A stretch of DNA of 61,743 nucleotides from assembly GCA_903877385.1 (NCBI GenBank), contig CAIRDP010000057.1, forward strand, positions 1 to 61,743, in the 5' to 3' direction. Of this stretch, positions 36,281 to 43,509 are shown piece by piece. Within the stretch, counting starts at the first letter, position 1. Every line of letters starts with the position of its first letter. A program made the position numbers and the translations under genes. Below the pieces are notes generated by a model that had not been told where the DNA came from, did not search any database, and was given only the letters and a program-made list of their open reading frames with translations. Source of the DNA: an uncultured Bacteroidales bacterium. GTDB lineage: Bacteria > Bacteroidota > Bacteroidia > Bacteroidales > FEN-979.

Positions 36281-36332
36281 TATATGCAATTGTTTTTCTT
36301 TGCTTAACTTTGTCCCTCAAATTCAGAAACCC

Positions 36333-36560
36333 ATGACTTTAGGCATTTTATTGATTTTCGGTTTGGGCACCCAGGAAATAATGTTTATTGCCCTCATCAT
36401 TCTTCTCCTCTTCGGCGGATCAAAGATTCCCGAACTCATGAAAGGTATCGGAAAAGGCGTCAAAAGCTTTAAAGACGGCATGGCCGGCATAGAAGATGAG
36501 CTGAAAACAGACACTAAAAAAGATCAGACCACCAGCGACAAGCCAGAGGAAAAAAAATAA
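36333..36560 (+). CDS. tatA: Twin-arginine translocase subunit TatA/TatE
   Basis: 75 residues. A single N-terminal transmembrane helix (EIMFIALIILLLFGG) with the Phe-Gly hinge is followed by the amphipathic helix KIPELMKGIGKGVKSFKDGM and an acidic/Lys-rich tail (TKKDQTTSDKPEEKK). This is the pore-forming subunit of the Tat system. ATG 36333 gives the canonical short N-terminus; the open frame from 36255 overlaps queA. No tatC is in the window. Confidence 0.93.
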   Translation: MTLGILLIFGLGTQEIMFIALIILLLFGGSKIPELMKGIGKGVKSFKDGMAGIEDELKTDTKKDQTTSDKPEEKK

Positions 36561-36580
36561 ACCTCCTGCTTTAACAAATC

Positions 36581-36634
36581 AATGGCATCCAATCTGCAGA
36601 AATACTGCATACATTGGTTGCCATTTTTGTTTTT
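36581..36634 (+). terminator. Rho-independent terminator after tatA
   Basis: A long imperfect hairpin: AATGGCA/TGCCATT outer stem (36581-36587 and 36619-36625), CCAAT/ATTGG inner stem and a CTGCAG-type top, followed by TTTTGTTTTT. It separates the housekeeping genes from the sulfur cluster. The remaining 36635-36771 holds no gene. Confidence 0.8.
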
Positions 36635-36771
36635 AATCACTTCTGCTCAATTCCCCTCCCCGGGGAAGTAAGCCAGTCCGGGGCCCGGGCTGCACACCGT
36701 TTTATTTGTGAATGCTTTAACAGTATTTAGAAACAGTCTGAATATAAATTTTTGAAATATTCATGAATCGC

Positions 36772-36804
36772 TTTGGTATCACCAAATAAATATATATACC
36801 TTTG
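36772..36804 (+). promoter_or_regulatory. Promoter of the SQR/DUF1641/dsrC-like genes
   Basis: TTTG (36772-36775), 21 bp, then TACCTTTG (36797-36804), a full -33/-7 Bacteroidota pair. The -33 lies inside a 15-bp inverted repeat, TTTGGTATCACCAAA (36772-36786), a possible operator unlike the TGTGA sites elsewhere in the cluster. Confidence 0.65.
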
Positions 36805-36842
36805 TCCATATTTGCACAGAACCCCTATATTTCCTTAAAAAA

Positions 36843-38072
36843 ATGAAAAAGCTACTGATCTTAGGCGCTGGTACCGGCGGTACCATTATGGCCAACAAAA
36901 TGCGTAACCTTCTCGAGCGTGACGAATGGGACATTACCATCGTCGACCAGCACAAAACCCATTATTACCAGCCGGGTTTCCTGTTCATGCCCTTCGGGTA
37001 TTACACCAAACATGATGTGGTTAAACCCAAAACGAACTTCCTCCCCTTCGGTGTCAACGTGATCTTTCAGGGGATAGAACGAATTGATGCAACTTCCGAT
37101 TCGGTGCATTTAAAAGACGGGACCCTCCTTCACTATGATTTTCTGATCATCGCAACGGGCACCCGCACAGCCCCCGAAGAAACTCCCGGTCTGACGGGCC
37201 CCTTATGGCATAAGAATATTTTCGATTTTTACACCTATGAAGGGGCTGAAGCCCTTGCCGGCTTTTTCAAGACATGGAAAGGCAGGGAACTCGTGCTCAA
37301 TATTGCCGATATGCCGATCAAATGCCCGGTTGCACCCCTGGAATTTGTAATGTTTGCCGACGCTTTCTTTACCGAAAGAGGCCTTAGGAACGACATCAAT
37401 ATCACTTACGTGACCCCGATGTCGGGAGCTTTCACCAAACCCAGGGCATCGAAAGTGCTTGGTGAACTCCTGGTCCAGAAGAACATCAAAATTATTCCTG
37501 ATTTTTATATAGAGAAGGTGGATAACGAAAAGAAAGCGATAGTTTCGTACGATGAACGCGAGATCCCCTTTGACTGCCTTATATCCATCCCCGTTCATAA
37601 GGGAAATCCCCTGATCGGACGCAGCGGGCTGGGCGACGAAATGGACTTTGTAAAAGCCGATAAATACACCTTGCAGCAGGTAGAATTTCCAAATGTTTTC
37701 GTGATAGGAGATGCAGGGAATTTCCCCACGTCAAAAGCCGGCTCTGTGGTTCATTTCCAGGCCGATGTCTTGACCGAGAACCTGATGTGTGCCATAGAGA
37801 ACAGGCCGCTCACCGATAAGTTCGACGGGCATTCAAACTGTTATATAGAGACCGGTTTCGGCAAAGGCGCCCTTATCGACTTTAATTATGATACCGAGCC
37901 TTTACCCGGCTCTTTCCCCTTCCCCGGCATAGGACCCTTCGGCCTCCTCAAGGAAACCCGGACCAACCATTACGGAAAACTTATGTTCCGATGGATCTAC
38001 TGGCATATCCTGTTAAAAGGGAAAGAAATGCCGATCGATTCCAAGATGACTATGGCAGGTAAAAAAATGTAA
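36843..38072 (+). CDS. Sulfide:quinone oxidoreductase-like FAD/NAD(P)-binding protein
   Basis: 409 residues of the SQR/flavocytochrome c dehydrogenase family. KKLLILGAGTGGTIMANKMR binds FAD ADP; YHYDFLIIATGTRTAPEETP-like text (residues about 97-118) and NVFVIGDAGNFPTSKAGSVV are the later FAD motifs. Two Cys match the positions of the redox pair in SQR: KCPVAPLEF (about residue 160) and SNCYIETGFGKG (about 335); the third Cys of type I enzymes is missing. The C-terminal FRWIYWHILLKGKEMPI could be an amphipathic membrane anchor. Likely oxidises sulfide or handles polysulfide at the membrane; partner or direction unproven. First gene of the sulfur cluster; DUF1641 gene follows after 11 bp. Confidence 0.8.
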   Translation: MKKLLILGAGTGGTIMANKMRNLLERDEWDITIVDQHKTHYYQPGFLFMPFGYYTKHDVVKPKTNFLPFGVNVIFQGIERIDATSDSVHLKDGTLLHYDFLIIATGTRTAPEETPGLTGPLWHKNIFDFYTYEGAEALAGFFKTWKGRELVLNIADMPIKCPVAPLEFVMFADAFFTERGLRNDINITYVTPMSGAFTKPRASKVLGELLVQKNIKIIPDFYIEKVDNEKKAIVSYDEREIPFDCLISIPVHKGNPLIGRSGLGDEMDFVKADKYTLQQVEFPNVFVIGDAGNFPTSKAGSVVHFQADVLTENLMCAIENRPLTDKFDGHSNCYIETGFGKGALIDFNYDTEPLPGSFPFPGIGPFGLLKETRTNHYGKLMFRWIYWHILLKGKEMPIDSKMTMAGKKM

Positions 38073-38083
38073 ATCGGGGAATT

Positions 38084-38746
38084 ATGGCTGAAAAAGAAAT
38101 ACAGGAGCAGCTTAACGAGCTCCGTCAGAAAATGGACCTGATGCTGGAATATGTTTCGGTACAGAATCAGAAGAGAGAAGAAATCGATGATTTTGTCGAG
38201 GATGCGGGCATAATTGTCAAGGATGTGGTTAAACAAACCTCCTTAATGCTCGACAAAGCCCAGGTTGAACTGGATCATTGCGGCCTTTCCTGCCTCATGA
38301 TCAAGGTTCTTCAGAACGTCGGCACTTTTCATGAGATGTTCGAAATGATGGAAAGTGCAAAGGATTTCATGAAGGACGTCACTCCCATACTGCATCAGGT
38401 TGGGCTTGATGCGGTAAATAAGATGAATGAATTCGACAGCAAAGGGTACTTTGATTATATCAGGGAACTTGGTAATTTCGCTGATCAGTGGGTAACGGTT
38501 TTTACAAAGGACGATATCATAAGGCTGGAGAACAACCTGGAGAATATTGCAGGTATAGTTCGCAATCTGTCGGATCCCGCCCTCATGAAAAGCCTGAATA
38601 ATATGACCCTTGCCCTTTCCTTAGTGAAACCGGATGAGAAACTTGACAATAAATCACTGTTTGGATTGTTCAAACAACTGAACTCTCCCGAGCTGAGAAA
38701 GTCATTGTCGTATTCTCTGAGGCTGGTGCAGGCAATGAATAAATGA
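38084..38746 (+). CDS. DUF1641 family protein
   Basis: 220 residues, predicted mostly helical. The N-terminal half has a short coiled coil (EIQEQLNELRQKMDLMLEYV); the C-terminal half carries the DUF1641 pattern around TKDDIIRLENNLENIAGIVR, LNNMTLALSLVKPDEKLDNK and SLFGLFKQLNSPELRKSLSY. DUF1641 genes often lie next to SQR-like flavoproteins and Hdr-like sulfur genes; the molecular role is unknown. It holds two Cys (HCGLSC). Translationally close to the SQR-like gene. Confidence 0.82.
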   Translation: MAEKEIQEQLNELRQKMDLMLEYVSVQNQKREEIDDFVEDAGIIVKDVVKQTSLMLDKAQVELDHCGLSCLMIKVLQNVGTFHEMFEMMESAKDFMKDVTPILHQVGLDAVNKMNEFDSKGYFDYIRELGNFADQWVTVFTKDDIIRLENNLENIAGIVRNLSDPALMKSLNNMTLALSLVKPDEKLDNKSLFGLFKQLNSPELRKSLSYSLRLVQAMNK

Positions 38747-38750
38747 TGGA

Positions 38751-38816
38751 CCATGTACCATGTACAATGTACGAATAGGGAATCTGTTTTTCATTTGTAC
38801 ATGGTACAAGGTACTT
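38751..38816. repeat. ACCATGTAC-word palindrome, two arms
   Basis: CCATGTACCATGTACAATGT on the left and CATTTGTACATGGTACAAGG on the right surround GAATCTGTTTTT. It is the best sibling of the copy at 7976-8048 and occupies the gap between the DUF1641 and dsrC-like genes, apparently within an operon. Confidence 0.78.
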
Positions 38817-38887
38817 TTTACATAACATAGGGTTTAATCAAAAATCAAACTATAAATCAGGTAAAACAAATATTAAACGATCACAAC

Positions 38888-39199
38888 ATGGCACAGAAAA
38901 ATTTTGCTGGAATCAGCGTAGATGTGAATGATGAAGGGTATATGACAAACCCTTCGCAATGGACCAAAGACATTGCCAGGGAAATTGCAAAGGAAGAAGG
39001 TATCGAACTTACCGAGAAACACTATTCGTTGCTGGAATTCCTTCGCCAGAAGCAGGCTAAGGGTGAGAGCCTCACAATCAGGTCGGTCGGGACCAGCGGT
39101 TTTATTGACATTAAAGGCTTTTACCAGCTTTTCCCGGGAGCTCCCATGAAGAAAGCCGCTAAAATTGCAGGCATTCCCAAGCCGGCTTCCTGTGTTTAA
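38888..39199 (+). CDS. DsrC/TusE family sulfur-carrier protein, single-Cys form
   Basis: 103 residues of the DsrC/TusE/DsvC family. YMTNPSQWTKDIAREIAKEE and the C-terminal arm GFYQLFPGAPMKKAAKIAGI then PKPASCV are diagnostic. The penultimate Cys102 (CysB) is present, but the position eleven residues earlier, where DsrC has CysA, is Ala91. Such single-Cys members act like TusE, taking a persulfide from a TusA/DsrE-type donor, and cannot form the intramolecular DsrC disulfide. A second, two-Cys family member is encoded at 42544. It precedes a DsrE-family gene by 29 bp. Confidence 0.92.
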   Translation: MAQKNFAGISVDVNDEGYMTNPSQWTKDIAREIAKEEGIELTEKHYSLLEFLRQKQAKGESLTIRSVGTSGFIDIKGFYQLFPGAPMKKAAKIAGIPKPASCV

Positions 39200-39228
39200 T
39201 CAGTCAAACAACCTCAACATTTAAAACA

Positions 39229-39729
39229 ATGGTAAAAGAAGAATTTCCCCTGAAAAAAGTCTGCATAATCTGCGCAAAGGGAACGATTGAAGATGTGTAT
39301 GCAACCCTCGTAATGAGTAACGGCGCCGTGATGGAAGGCATTGAGACCAAAATCTTTTTTACCTTCTTCGGGCTGGATGCCATTACAAAAAAACAAATGA
39401 AAAGCCTGCATACAGGCACTGTAGGCAATCCGGCCATGCGTATGCCCGGCGGACTGCCCTTTCCTACCCTTCTGGGCATATTGCCAGGGGTGGAAGCCGG
39501 CGTATCGTCCATGATGAAAAGCCAGATGGAAGCCCTGGATATTCCACCGGTACAGGAATTTCTTGAAATGATAGAAGCCGGCGGAGGAGAAGTTTTCGCC
39601 TGCAAACTGGCCATGGATATGTTCAAGCTGAAAAAAGAAGACCTCTGGGACGGTGTTAAAGCGGTTCTGACCGTTGGTGAATTTTACGAAATGTGCGGAG
39701 GGTTACAAACCCAGATCATCTTCACATAA
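39229..39729 (+). CDS. DsrE/DsrF/DrsH-like (DsrE2-type) sulfurtransferase
   Basis: 166 residues of the DsrE-like family that carries persulfide sulfur between TusA and DsrC-type acceptors. The N-terminal KKVCIICAKGTIEDVYATLV strand has Cys12 and Cys15. The later Cys in EVFACKLAMDMFKLKKEDLW occupies the position conserved in DsrE2 (compare INICEMSMNLMGFKKEEM in the paralogue at 46187), and GGLQ/MCGG lies near the end. The hydrophobic stretch GLPFPTLLGILPGVEAG is typical of the longer DsrE2 type. Same operon as the dsrC-like gene; convergent with the regulator gene. Confidence 0.85.
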   Translation: MVKEEFPLKKVCIICAKGTIEDVYATLVMSNGAVMEGIETKIFFTFFGLDAITKKQMKSLHTGTVGNPAMRMPGGLPFPTLLGILPGVEAGVSSMMKSQMEALDIPPVQEFLEMIEAGGGEVFACKLAMDMFKLKKEDLWDGVKAVLTVGEFYEMCGGLQTQIIFT

Positions 39730-39740
39730 TGTACATTCTC

Positions 39741-40442
39741 TTATCCGTTCCTGCTGATCTGCTGAAGCAGGTCCGGATCCTTGATTCTTACGAGCCTGTC
39801 TTCGACCGACAGTATCCCGTCCTCTTTTAATTTAAGCAAAACCCGGGTTGCGCTTTCCCTCGATATTCCTATCAGGTCGGCAAGTTCCTGCCTTGTAAAC
39901 GGGATCTCAAATTCCATGTTCTCGTATATGATCCGCGAAAAATACAACATTGCGTCGGCCACCTTGCCGTAAGTCTTCTTCTGAGACTGGCTCATGAAGC
40001 GGTGAAAATTGTTCAGACTGTCGCGTGAAACCGAGATAAGAATCTCGTAGGCAAACTCCCCATTCTTTTTAATGAGTTGCTTAAACATACTTATGTCGAT
40101 ATAACAGACCTTGATGTCTTCAAGTGCAGCGTAAGAATAATGGTTCACTCTGTCACCAAACAGTGACGGCAGCCCCAGGTAACTGTATCTCTTGACTATC
40201 TGCAGGATTTGCTCTTTATCCTTTGATGTCCTCACATATTCCTTGACCAGCCCCGATTTAAGGTAAATAATGTTTGAATTCAGGGATCCTTCATGAATTA
40301 TAATATCACCCTTTTTAAATTCAGCTTCACGGCTGTTTTCATTCACCAGGTCCAGCTCCCCGGGCGCCAGTATGGCAGCGGCACAGGACTTTTCCTTGCA
40401 ATCACGGCAATGGGTTTTATATGGAAGGGGATCGGGAAACAT
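39741..40442 (-). CDS. Crp/Fnr family regulator with N-terminal Cys cluster
   Basis: 233 residues. An N-terminal Cys12-x2-Cys15-x4-Cys20 (HCRDCKEKSC) plus Cys at about 113 (IKVCYIDIS) recalls the four ligands of the Fnr [4Fe-4S] cluster. A cyclic-nucleotide-binding-like jellyroll (FKKGDIIIHEGSLNSNIIYL) and a C-terminal helix-turn-helix (TRQELADLIGISRESATRVL) follow. It is the only regulator in the sulfur cluster, and TGTGA-N6-TCACA sites of the Crp/Fnr type lie upstream of itself and at 46066. It probably senses oxygen, redox state or sulfane sulfur; the ligand is inferred. Confidence 0.88.
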   Translation of the reverse strand: MFPDPLPYKTHCRDCKEKSCAAAILAPGELDLVNENSREAEFKKGDIIIHEGSLNSNIIYLKSGLVKEYVRTSKDKEQILQIVKRYSYLGLPSLFGDRVNHYSYAALEDIKVCYIDISMFKQLIKKNGEFAYEILISVSRDSLNNFHRFMSQSQKKTYGKVADAMLYFSRIIYENMEFEIPFTRQELADLIGISRESATRVLLKLKEDGILSVEDRLVRIKDPDLLQQISRNG

Positions 40443-40476
40443 CAGGTTAACAGATAAGTTCGGATGATTTTGCCCA

Positions 40477-40484
40477 CAAAGATG
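40477..40484 (-). promoter_or_regulatory. Possible -7 element of the Crp/Fnr regulator gene
   Basis: On the minus strand it reads CATCTTTG, one mismatch from TAnnTTTG. If it is used, the operator at 40506-40521 would be centred near -41, the class II activator position. Confidence 0.35.
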
Positions 40485-40505
40485 GGGTAATTTTCACTAA
40501 CTACA

Positions 40506-40521
40506 TGTGATTATTATCACA
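40506..40521. promoter_or_regulatory. Crp/Fnr-type operator
   Basis: TGTGATTATTATCACA is TGTGA-N6-TCACA with 6-bp perfect arms, in the gap between the regulator gene (minus) and the NifX-like gene (plus). A second, poorer site TTGTC-ATTATA-TCACG lies at 40536-40551. The same consensus recurs at 46066-46081. Confidence 0.7.
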
Positions 40522-40641
40522 CTTATTATTGCTTGTTGTCATTATATCACGCTATCCTGCTCACTGTCTATTATATCCAATTGCATACATTGTTGTATTC
40601 AGTATCACGACTGCTTAATCTCAAACTGCACATGGTATTGG

Positions 40642-40649
40642 TAATTTTG
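40642..40649 (+). promoter_or_regulatory. -7 promoter element of the NifX/desulfurase/DsrC/DsrMK-like operon
   Basis: TAATTTTG matches TAnnTTTG, 66 bp before the ATG at 40715. There is no -33 TTTG, which would suit an activated promoter. Confidence 0.4.
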
Positions 40650-40714
40650 ACCACATGGTTTCAGGCCTGCTTTTATCATCATTAAAGCTGAAGGGCCTGC
40701 TAAAGGAAAAACAT

Positions 40715-41056
40715 ATGAAAGCAGCAATTCCCACGAACGACGGTATAATGATGGCCAGCTTATTTGAACAGGCCAAGGGGTTTCTTGTCCTGAATATTGA
40801 ACTGGGGAAAATTGTAAAGGAAGAATTAATATGGAATAATACCAGGTATATCGCAGATTCACCCGAAGGATTTCTGGCTCCCCTTAATGAGTGTTCAGCG
40901 GTTTTTGCCGAAAAGATAGCAGATTCCCTTAAATCAGCCCTGGGCAAAAAAGGCATCTCCCTGATCCGGAGCCACGATAGTATAATCACAAATGTTATTG
41001 TGAACTATCTGGAAAATGAAGTCGGCAAAGCAGCCGATTATTGTTGTTGTCCGTGA
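40715..41056 (+). CDS. NifX/NifB-like dinitrogenase iron-molybdenum cofactor domain protein
   Basis: 113 residues. The N-terminus MKAAIPTNDGIMMASLFEQA and LVLNIELGKIVKEELIWN match the small NifX/NifB C-terminal-like domain that binds metal clusters; no nif genes are nearby. The protein ends in DYCCCP, three adjacent Cys that could bind metal or carry sulfur. The ATG at 40715 was preferred to 40655 because the domain starts there. A cysteine-desulfurase-like gene begins 13 bp downstream. Confidence 0.72.
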   Translation: MKAAIPTNDGIMMASLFEQAKGFLVLNIELGKIVKEELIWNNTRYIADSPEGFLAPLNECSAVFAEKIADSLKSALGKKGISLIRSHDSIITNVIVNYLENEVGKAADYCCCP

Positions 41057-41069
41057 TGAGCTCTGCTGT

Positions 41070-42536
41070 ATGAACCTCGAATCGTATTTCAAACCATTCC
41101 GCAACTCTACAATAGGTGATGGGCAGACTTACCTTACCCGGTATGGCCTTCAGCATATGGTATATGCCGACTGGATCGCCAGCGGCCGTTTATACAGACC
41201 CATTGAAGATATTATTACAGGCCGAATAGGTCCTTTTGTGGGCAATACCCATACCGAGACCAGCGAAACCGGTAAATTGATGACGCTTGCCTATCACAGG
41301 GCCCATCAGAACATCAAGAAACATGTCAATGCCGGGCTAAACGATGTGATCATCACCACGGGCTTCGGGATGACAGGGGCTGTTGTGAAATTCCAGAGGA
41401 TACTGGGAATGAAACAATGTGCCATGCTTTCAGGCGGGAAATGCCTGAAAGAAAAGGAAAAACCCGTGGTTTTCATCACCCATATGGAGCATCATTCGAA
41501 TCAAACCTCCTGGTATGAAACCGTGGCCGATGTAGTAGTTATAAAACCGGGCAAAGATCTGTTGTTCGACCTCAACCATCTTGAGGACACCCTGAAATCA
41601 TACGGCAAAGGCAGAAAACTTATAGGTTCCTTCACTGCCTGTTCGAATGTGACTGGCGTAAGAACACCCATTCATGAAATGGCGGCCTTGATGCATAAGT
41701 ACGGAGGGAAGATATTTGTTGATTATGCAGCCTCTGCACCTTACGAAGATATTAATATGCATCCCGGTGATCCTATGCAGGACCTGGATGCGGTGTATTT
41801 CTCTCCGCATAAATTTCTTGGAGGGCCGGGTTCCTCGGGAGTCCTGATTTTCAATACAAACCTGTACAACAACCGTGTTCCCGACCAGCCGGGAGGAGGC
41901 ACAGTTGATTGGACCAATCCCTGGGGCGACTACAAATTCATTGATGATATAGAAATACGGGAAGACGGGGGTACGCCGGGCTTCCTTCAGTCAATACGGG
42001 CCGCTCTAAGCATGGATCTGAAGAACCAAATGGGGGTTTCAAATATACGCGAACGGGAAGACCAGTTGCTGGCTGTCGCGTTCGGGGAACTCTCGGGAGT
42101 CCCGGGACTGCATATCCTGGCCGACAATGTCACTTCCCGCCTGGGTGTTATTTCGTTTTATATTGATTCCATTCATTATAACCTCATTGTTTCCCTGCTG
42201 AGTGACCGCTTCGGAATTCAGGTCAGGGGCGGATGTGCCTGTGCCGGAACTTATGGTCACTACCTGCTTGATGTGAGCTTTGAAAAATCACAAAAGATAA
42301 CGAACAGCATTTCCAGCGGAGACTTATCTGAGAAACCAGGCTGGGTAAGGCTTTCACTTCATCCGACCATGACAGACCAGGAGTTGGTTTACATTGCTGA
42401 TGCATTACGCCAGATCTCGCTTAAGCATAAAGAGTGGATCAGCGACTACGAGTACAACAAACACACCAATGAATTCAGGCTTAACAGGGAAAATCCCTCA
42501 GCCACAGATATCAATAAATGGTTAACTCTGCAATAA
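41070..42536 (+). CDS. Class V aminotransferase, cysteine-desulfurase-like (long form)
   Basis: 488 residues from ATG 41070 (an ATG at 41016 overlaps the upstream gene). PLP fold with ITTGFGMTGAVVKFQRILG, FITHMEHHSNQTSWYE, KIFVDYAASAPYEDI (PLP Asp), and the Schiff-base Lys in YFSPHKFLGGPGSSGVLIF. A Cys-rich loop, QVRGGCACAGTYGHYLL, stands where desulfurases carry the catalytic persulfide Cys. It is larger than IscS/SufS (about 400) and has a C-terminal extension. I infer release of sulfane sulfur from cysteine for the adjoining DsrC/DsrE/TusA carriers. The gene lies 7 bp before the two-Cys DsrC. Confidence 0.82.
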   Translation: MNLESYFKPFRNSTIGDGQTYLTRYGLQHMVYADWIASGRLYRPIEDIITGRIGPFVGNTHTETSETGKLMTLAYHRAHQNIKKHVNAGLNDVIITTGFGMTGAVVKFQRILGMKQCAMLSGGKCLKEKEKPVVFITHMEHHSNQTSWYETVADVVVIKPGKDLLFDLNHLEDTLKSYGKGRKLIGSFTACSNVTGVRTPIHEMAALMHKYGGKIFVDYAASAPYEDINMHPGDPMQDLDAVYFSPHKFLGGPGSSGVLIFNTNLYNNRVPDQPGGGTVDWTNPWGDYKFIDDIEIREDGGTPGFLQSIRAALSMDLKNQMGVSNIREREDQLLAVAFGELSGVPGLHILADNVTSRLGVISFYIDSIHYNLIVSLLSDRFGIQVRGGCACAGTYGHYLLDVSFEKSQKITNSISSGDLSEKPGWVRLSLHPTMTDQELVYIADALRQISLKHKEWISDYEYNKHTNEFRLNRENPSATDINKWLTLQ

Positions 42537-42543
42537 TATCACT

Positions 42544-42861
42544 ATGGCAACACTTGAAATAGACGGTAAAGCGTTTCTGGTAGACGGAGATGGTTTTCTC
42601 ACCACTCCCGAAGTCTGGACCGAAGAGGTGGCAAGGAGTTTTGCCCGATACGACGGTATCACCGAAATGAATGAAAAACACTGGGCTGTAGTCAAACTTA
42701 TACGCCGTACCTGGGAGGAGAAGGCGATGGCTCCCATGGTAAGAGTACTATGCCAGGAAACCGGACTTAAACTCCGTGAGATTTATGAACTTTTCCCGCT
42801 GGGACCGGCCAGGGGTGCTTGCCGCGTGGCAGGCCTGCCTAAACCCGATGGTTGCGTATAA
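42544..42861 (+). CDS. dsrC: DsrC family protein with both redox cysteines
   Basis: 105 residues. AFLVDGDGFLTTPEVWTEEV and IYELFPLGPARGACRVAGLP followed by KPDGCV define the family. Both C-terminal-arm cysteines are present: Cys93 (CysA) and Cys104 (CysB), eleven residues apart at the same numbers as in D. vulgaris DsrC. Such proteins carry a sulfite- or sulfur-derived trisulfide between the two Cys, which DsrMK reduces. The next two genes encode a DsrM-like and a DsrK-like protein. No dsrAB is in the window, so its sulfur source must be different here. Confidence 0.93.
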   Translation: MATLEIDGKAFLVDGDGFLTTPEVWTEEVARSFARYDGITEMNEKHWAVVKLIRRTWEEKAMAPMVRVLCQETGLKLREIYELFPLGPARGACRVAGLPKPDGCV

Positions 42862-42873
42862 ACCCTAAGGCAT

Positions 42874-43506
42874 ATGACCTGGTATACCGTGTTTTTCTTC
42901 ATTGCCTTCCTGGTTTGCATGGCCGGTCTTAGCTTTCACCTGCTTCGTCTTTTGCAATCAGGGAACAACATGGACTATGCACCTCAATCGGGAAGCATTA
43001 CGGCAGGAATTCGATACTCCTTCACCGGGGCCATGAGCCCGACAAAAAAGGAATCTGCTTTCCTGCATCTTCCAACCTATTCAGCAGGAATCATCTATCA
43101 CCTTGGAACATTTCTATCGGTGCTTCTGATTTTTATTTTGTGGGCGGATGTGATCTTCCCTGCGGCCCTGTCATGGGGTCTTGCCTCATTTCTGCTGGTA
43201 TCTGCTCTTTGCGGTATTGGTATACTGCTCAAAAGAATGATAAAAAAAGGGCTGAGGGAACTCTCAAACCCCGATGATTATATTTCAAACGTTCTTGTTA
43301 CCGTTTTTCAGCTCCTGATGGGACTTACACTGGTTTCGGGTAAGGTTTTCACTCCCTGGCTTTTTATTGCAGCAGCACTGCTGTTATTTTACATTCCTCT
43401 TGGAAAGTTAAAACACCTTTTGTATTTCTTTGCGGCAAGATGGCAACTTGGGCTTTTTTATGGCCGCAGGGGCGTATGGCCTCCCATAAAGAACCAGAAA
43501 CCCTGA
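42874..43506 (+). CDS. DsrM/NarI-like cytochrome b membrane subunit
   Basis: 210 residues with about five transmembrane helices: TVFFFIAFLVCMAGLSFHLL, HLGTFLSVLLIFILWADVIF, LSWGLASFLLVSALCGIGIL, LVTVFQLLMGLTLVSG, and WLFIAAALLLFYIP. Histidines that could ligate b hemes are at the end of helix 1 (FHLLRLL), in LHLPTYSAGIIYHLG and in KLKHLLYFFAARW, as in NarI/DsrM/HmeC. It would take electrons from menaquinol (or give them) and pass them to the DsrK-like protein encoded 3 bp downstream. Confidence 0.82.
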   Translation: MTWYTVFFFIAFLVCMAGLSFHLLRLLQSGNNMDYAPQSGSITAGIRYSFTGAMSPTKKESAFLHLPTYSAGIIYHLGTFLSVLLIFILWADVIFPAALSWGLASFLLVSALCGIGILLKRMIKKGLRELSNPDDYISNVLVTVFQLLMGLTLVSGKVFTPWLFIAAALLLFYIPLGKLKHLLYFFAARWQLGLFYGRRGVWPPIKNQKP

Positions 43507-43509
43507 GCC

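Noticed and set aside
36778-36804. Third TGTGA-N6-TCACA operator at the SQR promoter
   Set aside because: The inverted repeat there is TTTGGT-ATC-ACCAAA and does not fit the consensus, so it was kept as a separate observation.
40715-41056. Nitrogen-fixation gene
   Set aside because: The NifX-like domain occurs in many non-diazotroph proteins and no nif structural or assembly genes are near.
42544-42861. Evidence for dissimilatory sulfate or sulfite reduction
   Set aside because: DsrC and DsrMK-like genes are present, but no DsrAB, AprAB or Sat homologue is in the window, so the pathway cannot be claimed.
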